The notes under the pieces were generated by a model. The model worked only from the letters and a program-made list of their open reading frames with translations, was not told where the DNA came from and did no database searches. 64,000 nucleotides of DNA from Bacillota bacterium (GTDB taxonomy: Bacteria > Bacillota > Clostridia > Clostridiales > Clostridiaceae). A program made the translations under genes and the position numbers. The DNA lies in the NCBI GenBank assembly GCA_021781745.1, contig JAJXWH010000017.1, forward strand, positions 35,296-99,295, written 5' to 3'. Shown here one piece after another: positions 53,215 to 62,627 of this stretch; positions within the stretch are counted from its first letter, which is position 1; the number at the start of each line of letters is the position of its first letter.

Positions 53215-53793
53215 ATGAACAATAATTTGGATATTGTTTTTTTAGGAGACAGTTTAACCTTTGGATACGGAGTGAGTAAAGAAAAATCATGGGCATATAA
53301 GATTGCACAATCACTTTTCTTTTCTTCATTGAATAAAGCCAGCAATGGTGAAACTACTGCATCAATGCTTTCTAGGTATTATTATGATGTCCTAGTGCAT
53401 TTCCCTTCAAAAATTTTTATAATGGGAGGCACAAATGATCTTCTCCTTGGAAGGTCAGTTACTTCAGTAATCAGTAACATAGAGTTAATGATTAAGGATG
53501 GAATAAATATTAACTCTGAAGTAACTATAGGTATCCCCCCAAAAATAATTGGTAAAATGGCTAATGAACTTTTTTCGCCTTCGCACTTATATGCCTATGC
53601 TGAAAATAATTTGCTATTTTTAAAAGAAGAACTTATTAGTTTATGTAATAATTATAAAATATCATTCATTAATTTTTACGATTTAACTGAAGATAAAAAT
53701 GATATATATTTAGATGGAATTCATCTAACTGCTTTAGGGCATGAACTTATGTATAAACAAGCTCTTCTCCACTACTCTAATTCAAATAAATAA
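53215..53793 (+). CDS. SGNH/GDSL-family esterase/lipase-like hydrolase
   Basis: About 192 residues from ATG 53215 (AGAAAGGAATTAAAT upstream). Block I FLGDSLTFGYG has the catalytic Ser, block III MGGTNDLLLG the Asn, and block V DGIHLTALGHELM the Asp/His pair. No signal peptide, so it acts in the cytosol. The substrate could be a lysophospholipid, an acetylated sugar or a thioester; it cannot be told from sequence. It starts 25 bp after the RusA-like gene, probably in one transcript. Confidence 0.9.
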   Translation: MNNNLDIVFLGDSLTFGYGVSKEKSWAYKIAQSLFFSSLNKASNGETTASMLSRYYYDVLVHFPSKIFIMGGTNDLLLGRSVTSVISNIELMIKDGININSEVTIGIPPKIIGKMANELFSPSHLYAYAENNLLFLKEELISLCNNYKISFINFYDLTEDKNDIYLDGIHLTALGHELMYKQALLHYSNSNK

Positions 53794-53861
53794 ATTTCCA
53801 TTTACCGGAAATTTATTATATTAAGCAAGGAAATGGAGGGTATGAATTATATATTTTAAGT

Positions 53862-54821
53862 CTAAGGTGTATATCTTTTTATATATTTCGCTGCTTCCAT
53901 CCCACATTCAATTCCATCAATTTCTTTCATATGCAGTGCATTCTCTCCATATATAATATTTCCACATGCAAAAAAACCTTTAATTGATGTTTTAAACTCT
54001 GACACTTCTGGCCCTAAAGTCTCACTATCCATATTAATATCTAATCTTTTAATTACTGAAGTTTCAGGAATAAAACCTACTGACAGTAATAAAGAGTCGC
54101 ATTCTTTCTCTTCTACTGCTTCATTAATTAAATTTATAATCTTCACTTTTTCAATTCTATTATTTCCTGCAATCTCAATTACTCTAGAATTTTCAACTAT
54201 AGGAAGATCAAAACCGTTAATACTATCCAAAATCTCATCATCTTCTATTTCTTTAAATATTTTATCTATTACTATACCTTCTATGCTTCCTCCTTCTATT
54301 ATCAGCCTTCTTGCAACTAAAAATCCCCATTTATCTTTAGCTATAATAATAGTTTTTCTTCCAGGTAGATATCCCTCTAAATTAACTATTCTATGAGCTT
54401 CGCCCACAGTAAATATTCCTGTAAGTCCATTTGTCGGTATAACAACATTTCCTGAATACTTTTCTTTTGCACCCATAGCTAAAACTATTGCTTTTGCAGT
54501 AATATCCTTTATACCATCTTCTGAATTAACATAAGTAACTTCCTTTTCTTTGCTAACATCTAATACAGTAGTATTTAACAATATTTCTATACCAAGTTCG
54601 TTCAATTGTCTTTCTACATAATCTATATATTCAGGGCCAGTAACTGTTTCTCCCAAAAATTTTTCCCCAAAGCTATTATGGATACATTGATTAATTATTC
54701 CTCCAACATTACATTCTCTCTCTATAATAAGTATTTTTTTTATACCTTCCTTTGCCGCTCCAATTGCTGCTGTCATCCCGGCTATTCCTGCTCCAATAAC
54801 AATCAAATCATAATTTGGCAT
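53862..54821 (-). CDS. FAD-dependent NAD(P) oxidoreductase
   Basis: The 319 residues carry the FAD site VIGAGIAGMTAAIGAAKEG with ERECNVGGIINQCIHNSFG, and a NAD(P) segment (AIVLAMGAKEKYSG, TIIIAKDKWGFLVARRL). The motif GFFACGNIIYGENALH closes it. The GGI-NQCIH-FG pattern matches the pyridine-nucleotide oxidoreductase of anaerobic glycerol-3-phosphate operons, but no glp genes are near. A single Cys rather than CxxC argues against a thioredoxin-reductase role. The YedF-like gene precedes it on the same strand. Confidence 0.88.
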   Translation of the reverse strand: MPNYDLIVIGAGIAGMTAAIGAAKEGIKKILIIERECNVGGIINQCIHNSFGEKFLGETVTGPEYIDYVERQLNELGIEILLNTTVLDVSKEKEVTYVNSEDGIKDITAKAIVLAMGAKEKYSGNVVIPTNGLTGIFTVGEAHRIVNLEGYLPGRKTIIIAKDKWGFLVARRLIIEGGSIEGIVIDKIFKEIEDDEILDSINGFDLPIVENSRVIEIAGNNRIEKVKIINLINEAVEEKECDSLLLSVGFIPETSVIKRLDINMDSETLGPEVSEFKTSIKGFFACGNIIYGENALHMKEIDGIECGMEAAKYIKRYTP

Positions 54822-54845
54822 TTTTGTACCTCCATAAAATAAATC

Positions 54846-55418
54846 CTATAACTTTATTAATTTTTTTGCTTTTTTCATAGCAACAACCATATCATACATA
54901 CTTGCAATTTCCCCAAATGTTATTTCTCCTGTTAAATTATAATAATCTAATGATGTATCGTTAATCAAAAGTTTTACACCCTTTTTGTACAACATCTTTA
55001 TATCTTCAATAGCTTTGGAGTCTTTGCTAAATAATTTAACACCTGAATTTAAGAATAAAATTTCTTTTGGCAGCCTATCATACTCATTTAATGCTTCAAA
55101 ATACTCGTTTATTAGAGTTGTTCCCAATTCATCTTCTCCATCTCCTAATTTTTCCCTTGCAACTAAAATAGAAAATATCTCACCCTCATCTTCTACTTCT
55201 AGACAGCCTCTTTTTTCTATTTTAATTGAAAACCTATTCTCCTCATCTTCCTCATCAACTTGATATCCTTTATGAGCTGCATACCTTAAAACATTTGAAC
55301 GCCCAAGTTCACTGTTTACTATTACAACTGCTTCCCCCTCACCAATCGAATTAAAATACTTTTTAATTTCTCTTATAATTTTTAAATAAGACAATCCTCT
55401 GCAATCTATTTCTTTCAT
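54846..55418 (-). CDS. YedF-like (selenium-metabolism family) protein lacking the active cysteines
   Basis: The 190 residues have a TusA-like N-terminal domain (KEIDCRGLSYLKIIREIKKYF) where the family's CPxP is replaced by SYLK. A DsrE-like C-terminal domain follows (LGTTLINEYFEALNEYDRLPKEILFLNSGVKLF) with NDTSLDYY in place of the usual CGTC motif. Known: YedF relatives take part in selenium or sulfur transfer. Lack of both Cys sites suggests a changed or structural role. It lies just upstream of the FAD oxidoreductase (25 bp), so the two likely work together. Confidence 0.75.
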   Translation of the reverse strand: MKEIDCRGLSYLKIIREIKKYFNSIGEGEAVVIVNSELGRSNVLRYAAHKGYQVDEEDEENRFSIKIEKRGCLEVEDEGEIFSILVAREKLGDGEDELGTTLINEYFEALNEYDRLPKEILFLNSGVKLFSKDSKAIEDIKMLYKKGVKLLINDTSLDYYNLTGEITFGEIASMYDMVVAMKKAKKLIKL

Positions 55419-55741
55419 AATTATAGCCCCCTAACAATATTTCAATATATTATTAATATATCAGATTTGACAATAAATTTCTCAAATATAGATTGATTAA
55501 TTTTACAACTTGATTAAATTATTATACTTACATTTATTATATAAACTTTCCTATATTAATAGTATACCATTCTAAATTCATGTATATGAAAAAAAATAAT
55601 AGCCCAAATATGCGTTAAAAAGTTCCTATTTGCAGCATAGATGCTTTTTTATATATGCATATTCCATTAATTTATATTTGTTTAATTTATAAATTTATGT
55701 ATACTATATAATGTAATGATTTATCGAATTGAGGTGACATA
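55419..55741. other. 323-bp divergent promoter spacer, no gene recognised
   Basis: It separates the YedF-like gene (leftward) from the LtaS-type gene (rightward). AT-rich, with a short hairpin-like GCAGCATAGATGC near 55635. No coding frame. Ribosome site GAGGTGAC lies before 55742. Confidence 0.55.
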
Positions 55742-57613
55742 ATGAGTTCTTTTAACTCTAGTATTAATAATTTTCTAAAACGCAATTTAAATAAAGATAC
55801 AATTATAAGAATAATATTCTTTTTAATTCCTGTAATTTCTATAATATTAAAAGGTATAATGTTTCAAGGTTTTGTGATTAATAAGAATCCATATTCTCTT
55901 GATTTTTCTGCTGGATATCAATCTGCAGATCCTTTCTTGAATTATTACATAGCTTTTGCTGTAGCGTTCATAAGCTTCTCTCTTTTATTTAAAGGAATAG
56001 GCAGAGTCGTTTATACCATAGTAATCGATTTACTTTTAACTTTTTTAATATTAATAGATGTTTGGTATTTTAGGGGCTTTTTAACTGTGCCCTCTGCATT
56101 GATATTAACACAAACAGCTAATTTAGATAATATGTCTGGAAGTATACTATCTATGACAAGTAATTTAGATTTTATATTCCTGTTTGATTTTATAATATTA
56201 GCCATATATGTGTATATATCAAGGAAATCATTTAGCAACAATCATAGGCGTGCCATTAAAACTTTTTTATGTACTTTTATCATATCAATATTATATATAA
56301 TTTATGTCCCTATTAGTATAAATGTATTTAATAATAAAGATGTTCCTAACGCTTATTTATTTAGTAACTATGATAAGTCAAATACTGCTAGATATTTTTC
56401 TCCTATTGGATACCATATTATTGATTGTTATACAGTTTACCGAGATTCTCAGCCATATAAATTAACTAATCAGGATAAGGCTGATATTAAAGAATTATTT
56501 GAAACTAAAAAAGAAGATTTGCCTAATAATGAATATTTCGGCATGGCAAAAGGCAAAAATTTAATATATATACAAGTTGAATCCCTAGAAAATTTCGTTA
56601 TTGGTAAAAAAATTAATGGTAAGGAGATTACTCCTAATTTAAATAAATTAGTTCAAAGTTCATTATATTTTCCAAATACTTTTGAGCAAGTTAATGAAGG
56701 GACAAGCTCTGATGCCGATTTAATGGTTAACACTTCTATGCTGCCATTAAGACAAGGAAGTACCTTCTTCAGATACCCTAATACTAATTATAATTCTATG
56801 CCTAATATTCTAGAGACTCAAGGATATAGTACTTATGCAATTCACCCTGATAAGGGTTCATTCTGGAATTATAAAAACGGATTACTCGGCATTGGTTTTG
56901 ATAACTTTTCTGATTATTATTCATTTAATGTCGATGAAGTAATAGGTCTTGGAATTAGCGATAGAAGATACTTTGAACAAGTTGTTCCTATGATAAAGAA
57001 AGAAAAGCAGCCATTTTATACTGAAACTGTAACTCTAACAAGCCATGGACCTTTTGATCTTCCTGAAAAATATAGAGAACTAGGACTCGATCCTGAATTA
57101 AACGAAAGCAAACTTGGGGGATATTTTGAAAGTCTTCATTATACTGATAAACAAATAGGATATTTCATTGATCAATTAGATAAAGAAGGTTTACTTAAAA
57201 ATAGTATTATTGCCATTATGGGTGATCACACCGGAATCCATAAATATTACGATGATACTATTGGACAATTATCTCATAAAGAAGATTGGTTTTTAAATAC
57301 AGGAAATCCTACTGTTCCATTTATTATTTATGATCCATCTAAAAAACAAGGAAAAACATTTGATAAAATGTATAATGGGCAAATTGATGTTATGCCTACA
57401 CTTCTTTATCTGCTTGGAATAGACAAAGATAAGTATGAAAATACCGCTTTAGGTAGAAACCTATTGAATACAAATAAATCTTTTGCTGTACTAACTAATG
57501 GCACACTTAAAGGTGGGGAAAATCTTACTGATAAAGAAAAAGAAGTTTATAAAAAATCATTAGATATTTCAGATAAAATGATCCGTGCAAACTACGCACA
57601 TAATGTTAATTAG
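55742..57613 (+). CDS. lipoteichoic acid synthase-family membrane sulfatase
   Basis: The 623 residues have five membrane segments in the first about 200 (IIFFLIPVISIILKGIMFQ, YYIAFAVAFISFSLLF, VIDLLLTFLILIDVWYF, IFLFDFIILAIYVYI, TFLCTFIISILYIIYV). An extracytoplasmic sulfatase-fold domain follows: NLIYIQVESLENFVIGKKI, NEGTSSDADLMVN with the catalytic Thr, SHGPFDLPEKYRELG, IAIMGDHTGIHKYY. It transfers glycerol phosphate from phosphatidylglycerol to build lipoteichoic acid, or a related polymer. The AxxF-type signal cleavage site is not clear. Confidence 0.93.
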   Translation: MSSFNSSINNFLKRNLNKDTIIRIIFFLIPVISIILKGIMFQGFVINKNPYSLDFSAGYQSADPFLNYYIAFAVAFISFSLLFKGIGRVVYTIVIDLLLTFLILIDVWYFRGFLTVPSALILTQTANLDNMSGSILSMTSNLDFIFLFDFIILAIYVYISRKSFSNNHRRAIKTFLCTFIISILYIIYVPISINVFNNKDVPNAYLFSNYDKSNTARYFSPIGYHIIDCYTVYRDSQPYKLTNQDKADIKELFETKKEDLPNNEYFGMAKGKNLIYIQVESLENFVIGKKINGKEITPNLNKLVQSSLYFPNTFEQVNEGTSSDADLMVNTSMLPLRQGSTFFRYPNTNYNSMPNILETQGYSTYAIHPDKGSFWNYKNGLLGIGFDNFSDYYSFNVDEVIGLGISDRRYFEQVVPMIKKEKQPFYTETVTLTSHGPFDLPEKYRELGLDPELNESKLGGYFESLHYTDKQIGYFIDQLDKEGLLKNSIIAIMGDHTGIHKYYDDTIGQLSHKEDWFLNTGNPTVPFIIYDPSKKQGKTFDKMYNGQIDVMPTLLYLLGIDKDKYENTALGRNLLNTNKSFAVLTNGTLKGGENLTDKEKEVYKKSLDISDKMIRANYAHNVN

Positions 57614-57643
57614 ACATAAATTTAGAATATAGCCCTACGAAAT

Positions 57644-57701
57644 ATGAGTCATTCTTTTATTCCAGTTTCTAAGGAAACATTCCACAAAAGAATGACTTAT
57701 A
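57644..57701. terminator. hairpin between convergent ltaS-type and methyltransferase genes
   Basis: ATGAGTCATTCTTTT (57644-57658) pairs with AAAAGAATGACTTAT (57686-57700) around a 27-nt loop with a smaller GGAAAC…TTCC hairpin. No long T run follows, so it is a probable terminator or processing site. Confidence 0.55.
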
Positions 57702-57792
57702 TTTCTAGTTGGGGTATATTTGAAAGTAAGAATCAAATTTATTTCTAAAAATAAGTAAATGTTAAAAGCTGTTTACCCATAATAAAAGTGAA

Positions 57793-58548
57793 TTATTTCT
57801 TTCTAAAGCTCATGTTCAAAACATCTTCTGTTATAAAAATTTTATCTTCTGTAACCTCAATATCATATGCCTTTATAATTTCCTCTTCATAATTTTTCAT
57901 TAGTTTATAATAATTATCACTAACTACTCTTGGGAATCTTACTTTACTAATGAATATATTTTCTAATTCAAAACCATATTTATTAAGTAATTCTATATAT
58001 TCTTCCTTGGTATAAAACTTAACATGTCCATCATCTCTAAGCTGCATATATTTATCTACAAATCTTTTATTGTCTATTTTATTGGGAGTTGGATCTGATA
58101 TATATATTTGTCCACCTTCCCTAACAATTCTTTGAAGCTGCTTTATGGTCTCTTCAATGTTAGGAAAATGATGTAGAGCATATCTTGTGACAATTGCATC
58201 AAATGTATTATTTTCATAAGGAATTGTTATTCCATCGTAACTACTAAATGTTAAGTTATTAATTCCTTTTTCCATTACTACTTCATTATTTCTTCTTATA
58301 GTATTCTCTACTATATCTAGTCCGACTACTTCAATTTCTTTATGTTTCAATGCTAACGGAAATGCTAAATATCCACTGCCAGTTCCCAAATCTAAAATTC
58401 TACTATTAGGTTTTGTGTCAATCTTGGCTAATATCCCTTCTAAATGTTTATCATCTGAAATAATATCAATATATCCCTCTGTAAAAAAGTCTTTATCAAA
58501 TTGCTTTTTTGCTTTTGCAATTATCTCCGCTTTCTTATATTCACTCAT
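57793..58548 (-). CDS. class I SAM-dependent methyltransferase
   Basis: About 251 residues from ATG 58548 (GGGGGAG upstream). Motif I ILDLGTGSGYLAFPLA, the later IVTRYALHHFPNIEETI and the GGQIYISDPTPNK strand identify the ubiE/menaquinone-like small-molecule methyltransferase fold. The substrate is unknown. It starts 29 bp after the DUF1113 gene and shares its direction. Confidence 0.9.
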   Translation of the reverse strand: MSEYKKAEIIAKAKKQFDKDFFTEGYIDIISDDKHLEGILAKIDTKPNSRILDLGTGSGYLAFPLALKHKEIEVVGLDIVENTIRRNNEVVMEKGINNLTFSSYDGITIPYENNTFDAIVTRYALHHFPNIEETIKQLQRIVREGGQIYISDPTPNKIDNKRFVDKYMQLRDDGHVKFYTKEEYIELLNKYGFELENIFISKVRFPRVVSDNYYKLMKNYEEEIIKAYDIEVTEDKIFITEDVLNMSFRKK

Positions 58549-58577
58549 ATTTAATTCTCCCCCAAACAAAAGTAATT

Positions 58578-59387
58578 TTATTTTCTCTTTATCTTTTTTA
58601 TTTCTTCCTTTAATCTATCAAGGGAATACTGATGTTTTAATGATTTTATATTTGGAAATGCCCTTATGATACGCTTGTTTACGGATCTGTTTTTTAATAT
58701 CACATTTTCTAACTTAATTTTCAATTTACTAATTTGTCCTTTAGCATAAATTATTTTTTCACTTTCTTGCTCTATTAGCCCATCGAATCTACTTAAATTT
58801 TGTTGCAAAATACTTTTATAATTTTCACTTTTTTCCTTAATTTCTTCAAGCAATATACTCATTTCTTCTAATTTCCCACCTAATTGCAAAACCTTATAGG
58901 TTGTAATTATTATATCCATTAAAAAATACATTATTAATATATCGCATGTCCATATTATAATATTTAATGGTGATTCTCTAACAAGTTCAGCTATAATTGG
59001 ATTTATAATTTTAACTGCAATTATTGATAATATTCCAAATAGTGTTGAATTTAATAGACATACTCTACCTTTTATATTAAACTTATTATCTTTATAATCC
59101 CACCACTTAAAATCAAACATAGTTTCCAATAGAAATCCTGTAATATATTCTAATACACTTGTAAAAATCATTGCACTTAAATATAGCACAATAATATTCT
59201 TTGAAAATGGCGTTAATAATATAGTTACAATAAGTGCGCCTGCACCATAAATTGGGCAAAATGGTCCTTTAAGAAATCCCCTGTTCACATACTCTCTATC
59301 TATAATGGAGCAGTAAATAGTTTCACATATCCATCCTAAAAAGCTATAGATTATAAAATAAAAAAGATAAATATAGATTGTATTCAT
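58578..59387 (-). CDS. DUF1113 membrane protein (annotated 'putative ABC transporter permease')
   Basis: The 269 residues have about five membrane helices in the first 170 (YLFYFIIYSFLGWICETIYC, FCPIYGAGALIVTILLT, IIVLYLSAMIFTSVLEYITG, LLNSTLFGILSIIAVKII). A cytosolic coiled tail follows (MSILLEEIKEKSENYKSILQQN, LIEQESEKIIYAKGQISKLKIKL). FLKGPFCPIYGAGA is the family's hallmark. It lacks any ABC ATPase partner, so the permease label is doubtful. It follows tldE across a MITE-like repeat. Confidence 0.85.
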   Translation of the reverse strand: MNTIYIYLFYFIIYSFLGWICETIYCSIIDREYVNRGFLKGPFCPIYGAGALIVTILLTPFSKNIIVLYLSAMIFTSVLEYITGFLLETMFDFKWWDYKDNKFNIKGRVCLLNSTLFGILSIIAVKIINPIIAELVRESPLNIIIWTCDILIMYFLMDIIITTYKVLQLGGKLEEMSILLEEIKEKSENYKSILQQNLSRFDGLIEQESEKIIYAKGQISKLKIKLENVILKNRSVNKRIIRAFPNIKSLKHQYSLDRLKEEIKKIKRK

Positions 59388-59415
59388 AACACTTCAACCT
59401 ACCTTAGCACAACTT

Positions 59416-59571
59416 ATTGATTAATGATGAATAATGAATGATTGAGGGCGAAGCTAACAGAGAAAGTTCTGCTAGACAAATTTAACATTTGAAGCATTAC
59501 TTTTTATTGTGTAATTTTTTAATTTAGAATTGTTATCCTCATCATTCATTCTTCACTATTCATCATTCACC
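59416..59571. repeat. MITE-like repeat, copy outside the element
   Basis: The left end ATTAATGATGAATAATGAATG and the right end (reverse complement) GAATGATGAATAGTGAAG are inverted repeats, as in the copy at 33558-33693. The middle carries the ACAGAGAAAGTTCTGC and ACAAATTTAACATTTG parts of the spacer repeat family. It fills the tldE to DUF1113 spacer with no gene. Confidence 0.7.
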
Positions 59572-59577
59572 TAATTA

Positions 59578-60921
59578 TTATTTCCCTGCCACTGAAAGTT
59601 CTTTTACAACAACAGAAGGACATCCTATACTGCTCATAGGAAATTTCAAATCACTTCCTACTTCTTCTATATCTTTTAATAGTATAAAGAAATTACCTGC
59701 TACAGTGATTTGCTCTACTGGAAAGCTCTTTTTTCCATTTTCAATCATAAACCCTTTAGCTGCTAAAGAAAAATCTCCTGTTACAGCACTAGCCCCTGAA
59801 TGAAGTCCAGCAAAATCTGTAATTATTACTCCATCTTTAACCTCACTGCAAAGCTCTTCAAAAGATTTTTCACCAGGATTTATATAAAAATTTGTTGAGC
59901 TAACTCCTATTGTTGATGCATATGAACCTTTAAATCCATTTCCTGTAGATTTAACTCCCGCCTTATATGCAGTTTTTAAGTTATATAATAATGTATTCAA
60001 TTTTCCTTTAGATATTATCTCTTTTTTATAAGTTGCAACACCTTCATCATCAAAGGAAGTAGTTCCAAGTCCATCTTGTAAATGAGGATCATCTATTAAT
60101 GTTACTTTATCCGATGCTATAATTTCACCTTCTTTTCCTTTCAATAAAGACAATCCCTTTTGAACTTGCTCTGCATTAAATATTGAAGAGAATGTTCCAA
60201 GTAAGGATACCATTGCCTCATTATTAATTATTATCTTATACTTACCCGATGGAATACTCTTACCACCAATTTTAGCAAGTGCCTCTTCAAGACCTTGTCT
60301 TGCTAATTCACTTGGTTTAATATCATCAACTTTTTTAGCTATAACATATCCCGTTCCATCCTGCTTCTCTTTGTTTTCCTCTACTATAGGCACTACATAT
60401 GCAGTTAAACTATTTCTTTCATTCTTTAAATTTAGGCCTTTTGAATTAATAATTCCATAAGTGGATTTGCCATATCCTATTCCGCAGCCATGAAAATTTA
60501 CAACTTTATCACATTGCTTTTTGCATTCCTTTTCCATTTCTAAAGCAAGCGAAATAAGTTCATCTGGCTTCACATTATCTAAATCTTTTTTATAGCAATC
60601 TAATTCTTTATATTCTTTATCACCTTCATAAATAAATTGAACATCATCATTCTCTATTGCAAGGGCTGCTTCTTTTGCGTTTGTGATAAGAGTACTTATT
60701 GCTTCTTCATCCAATATCTCTGTATAGGAATATCCCATCTTGCCCTCAATTTTCCCTCTAAATGAAAGTCCAAAGGCATTATTTAATTTATACTTTTCAA
60801 CTTCACCTTCATAAATATTTAAATTTAGGCTTTCAGAATCAGAATAATATATTTCACATTCATCAAATCCTGAATTTTTAGCTTCTTTAAATAATTCTTC
60901 TTTAAATAAGTTAAAATCCAT
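59578..60921 (-). CDS. tldE: TldE/PmbA metallopeptidase subunit
   Basis: The 447 residues match PmbA/TldE: FGLSFRGKIEGKMGYSYTEI, GSYASTIGVSSTNFYINPGE, DFAGLHSGASAVTGDFSLAA. The partner of TldD; together they cleave unfolded peptides and leader peptides in other bacteria. It follows tldD by 3 bp in one operon. TldE lacks the zinc motif, as usual. Confidence 0.92.
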   Translation of the reverse strand: MDFNLFKEELFKEAKNSGFDECEIYYSDSESLNLNIYEGEVEKYKLNNAFGLSFRGKIEGKMGYSYTEILDEEAISTLITNAKEAALAIENDDVQFIYEGDKEYKELDCYKKDLDNVKPDELISLALEMEKECKKQCDKVVNFHGCGIGYGKSTYGIINSKGLNLKNERNSLTAYVVPIVEENKEKQDGTGYVIAKKVDDIKPSELARQGLEEALAKIGGKSIPSGKYKIIINNEAMVSLLGTFSSIFNAEQVQKGLSLLKGKEGEIIASDKVTLIDDPHLQDGLGTTSFDDEGVATYKKEIISKGKLNTLLYNLKTAYKAGVKSTGNGFKGSYASTIGVSSTNFYINPGEKSFEELCSEVKDGVIITDFAGLHSGASAVTGDFSLAAKGFMIENGKKSFPVEQITVAGNFFILLKDIEEVGSDLKFPMSSIGCPSVVVKELSVAGK

Positions 60922-60924
60922 ATT

Positions 60925-62310
60925 CTATCTACCTCCAACTGTCATTTTCTTTACTCTAATCATAGGCTGACCTACATTTGTTGGTATACTTCCTGATGAT
61001 GCTCCACACATTCCTTGAGCAACATCCAAATTGTTTCCAACCATGTCTATATCCATAAGAACCTCACTGCCTTTACCAATAAGACTTGCACCTCTTACAG
61101 GCTCCTTAATCTCTCCGTTTTTAACTAGATATCCTTCCTGAACTGCAAAGTTAAATTCACCAGTTACAGGATTAACAGAACCTCCACCTAACTTTTTAGC
61201 ATATAAACCATCTTCTATAGATTTAATAATATCATCTGGATTATCATCTCCAGCCGCTATATAAGTATTAGTCATTCTTGAAGTTGGCTGAAACTTATAG
61301 CTTTGTCTTCTTGAGCTGCCAGTTGCTTCCATATTCATACGTCTTCCGTTTAACTTATCAATCATATATCCTTTTAAAATACCATTTTCAATTAGAATAT
61401 TCTTTTGCGTCTTATTACCTTCATCATCTATATTCAATGAACCCCAAGCATTTGGTGCTGTTCCATCATCTATGGCTGTTACTTTAGTTGATGCTATTTG
61501 TTCTCCTAATTTGTTTGCAAAGACTGAATTCCCCTTGGACACCGCACTTGCCTCCAATGAATGACCACAAGCTTCGTGGAATATGACTCCCCCAAATCCA
61601 TTATCAATTGCTACAGCCATATTTCCAGCTGGGCAATTCTTAGCATGAAGCATTGTATGAGCTATTCTTGCTGCTTCCCTACCATGATATTCAGGATCAA
61701 CATCATCAAACATTTCAATTCCTTTGTGTCTTCCTGGCCCCTCAAATCCGGTTTGATTTTCATTTCCTTTTGATGCAATTGCACTTATTCCAAGCCTTGT
61801 TCTTATACGAGTATCCTGAACATATAATCCTTCTGTATTTGCAATTAAAACATTCTGTTCTTTATCTGCATAGCTTGCAATAACTTGCGATATATCATTG
61901 CTAAAATTCTTAGCTCCATTATAAGCACTTTTTAATATAGCTATTTTTTTATCATAGGCTACATCCTTTGGATAATATACTATTGGATGGATGGTTTCTA
62001 TATGTTTTTCATTTAAAATGATGGAATCTATTTGGTCCCCACTAATTTCCCCTAATGCTAAAGCTGCTCTATATGCAGTTTCTAAAAGGCTATCAAGATT
62101 ATTATTATTTGTGTATGCATACACACTATTTAGTCCTCTAAAAATTCTTATTCCTATTCCGTAAATTCTTCCACCTATAGCATCATCTACTTTACCGTCA
62201 ACTAGTGATATGGAATTATTAATGCAATCTTCTTCAAATATCTCAGCAAAATCTCCTCCAGTTACTAGACACTTTGCTAATACTTCACTTGCAACACTTT
62301 TTGATAACAT
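60925..62310 (-). CDS. tldD: TldD metallopeptidase subunit
   Basis: The 461 residues carry the TldD zinc motif HEACGHSLEASA, plus the later GGSVNPVTGEFNFAVQEGYLV and RVKKMTVGGR tail. It forms a heterodimer with TldE. It begins the operon; a 316-bp spacer lies upstream. All key residues intact. Confidence 0.95.
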   Translation of the reverse strand: MLSKSVASEVLAKCLVTGGDFAEIFEEDCINNSISLVDGKVDDAIGGRIYGIGIRIFRGLNSVYAYTNNNNLDSLLETAYRAALALGEISGDQIDSIILNEKHIETIHPIVYYPKDVAYDKKIAILKSAYNGAKNFSNDISQVIASYADKEQNVLIANTEGLYVQDTRIRTRLGISAIASKGNENQTGFEGPGRHKGIEMFDDVDPEYHGREAARIAHTMLHAKNCPAGNMAVAIDNGFGGVIFHEACGHSLEASAVSKGNSVFANKLGEQIASTKVTAIDDGTAPNAWGSLNIDDEGNKTQKNILIENGILKGYMIDKLNGRRMNMEATGSSRRQSYKFQPTSRMTNTYIAAGDDNPDDIIKSIEDGLYAKKLGGGSVNPVTGEFNFAVQEGYLVKNGEIKEPVRGASLIGKGSEVLMDIDMVGNNLDVAQGMCGASSGSIPTNVGQPMIRVKKMTVGGR

Positions 62311-62627
62311 TTTATTCCTCCTTAAATTTGATAATTATCTTCTATAAAGGTAATTTTCACTAATAATATAATTATATACATTGATTAATAACTTTCATAT
62401 TTTAAAATAGAACAATATATAGCTACTTTATTAGTAAATTATATATATTATTAGTTTAGCATTAATTATTTGTATTTCAATTATTATTATAAAATATTCC
62501 ATAAAAAGTGTATTTCGGCATTTAATAATTTTTTAATAATAAAAAAGACTATTTCAATTTTAGTTATAATATCGGCAAATACTAATTGCTACAATATAAC
62601 TAAAATGAACATAGTCTTTTAATCTTA
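62311..62627. other. 317-bp spacer with a long inverted repeat
   Basis: It separates tldD (start, leftward) from the deacetylase gene end. The left part is AT-rich and holds the tldD promoter (not precisely identified). The right part is the terminator 62541-62620. No gene. Confidence 0.6.
62541..62620 (-). terminator. long terminator of the deacetylase gene
   Basis: AAAAGACTAT…ATTTTAGTTATA and TATAACTAAAAT…ATAGTCTTTT form a stem of over 20 bp with a small internal mismatch around a roughly 25-nt loop. T-rich outer ends on both strands would allow bidirectional action. Confidence 0.8.
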
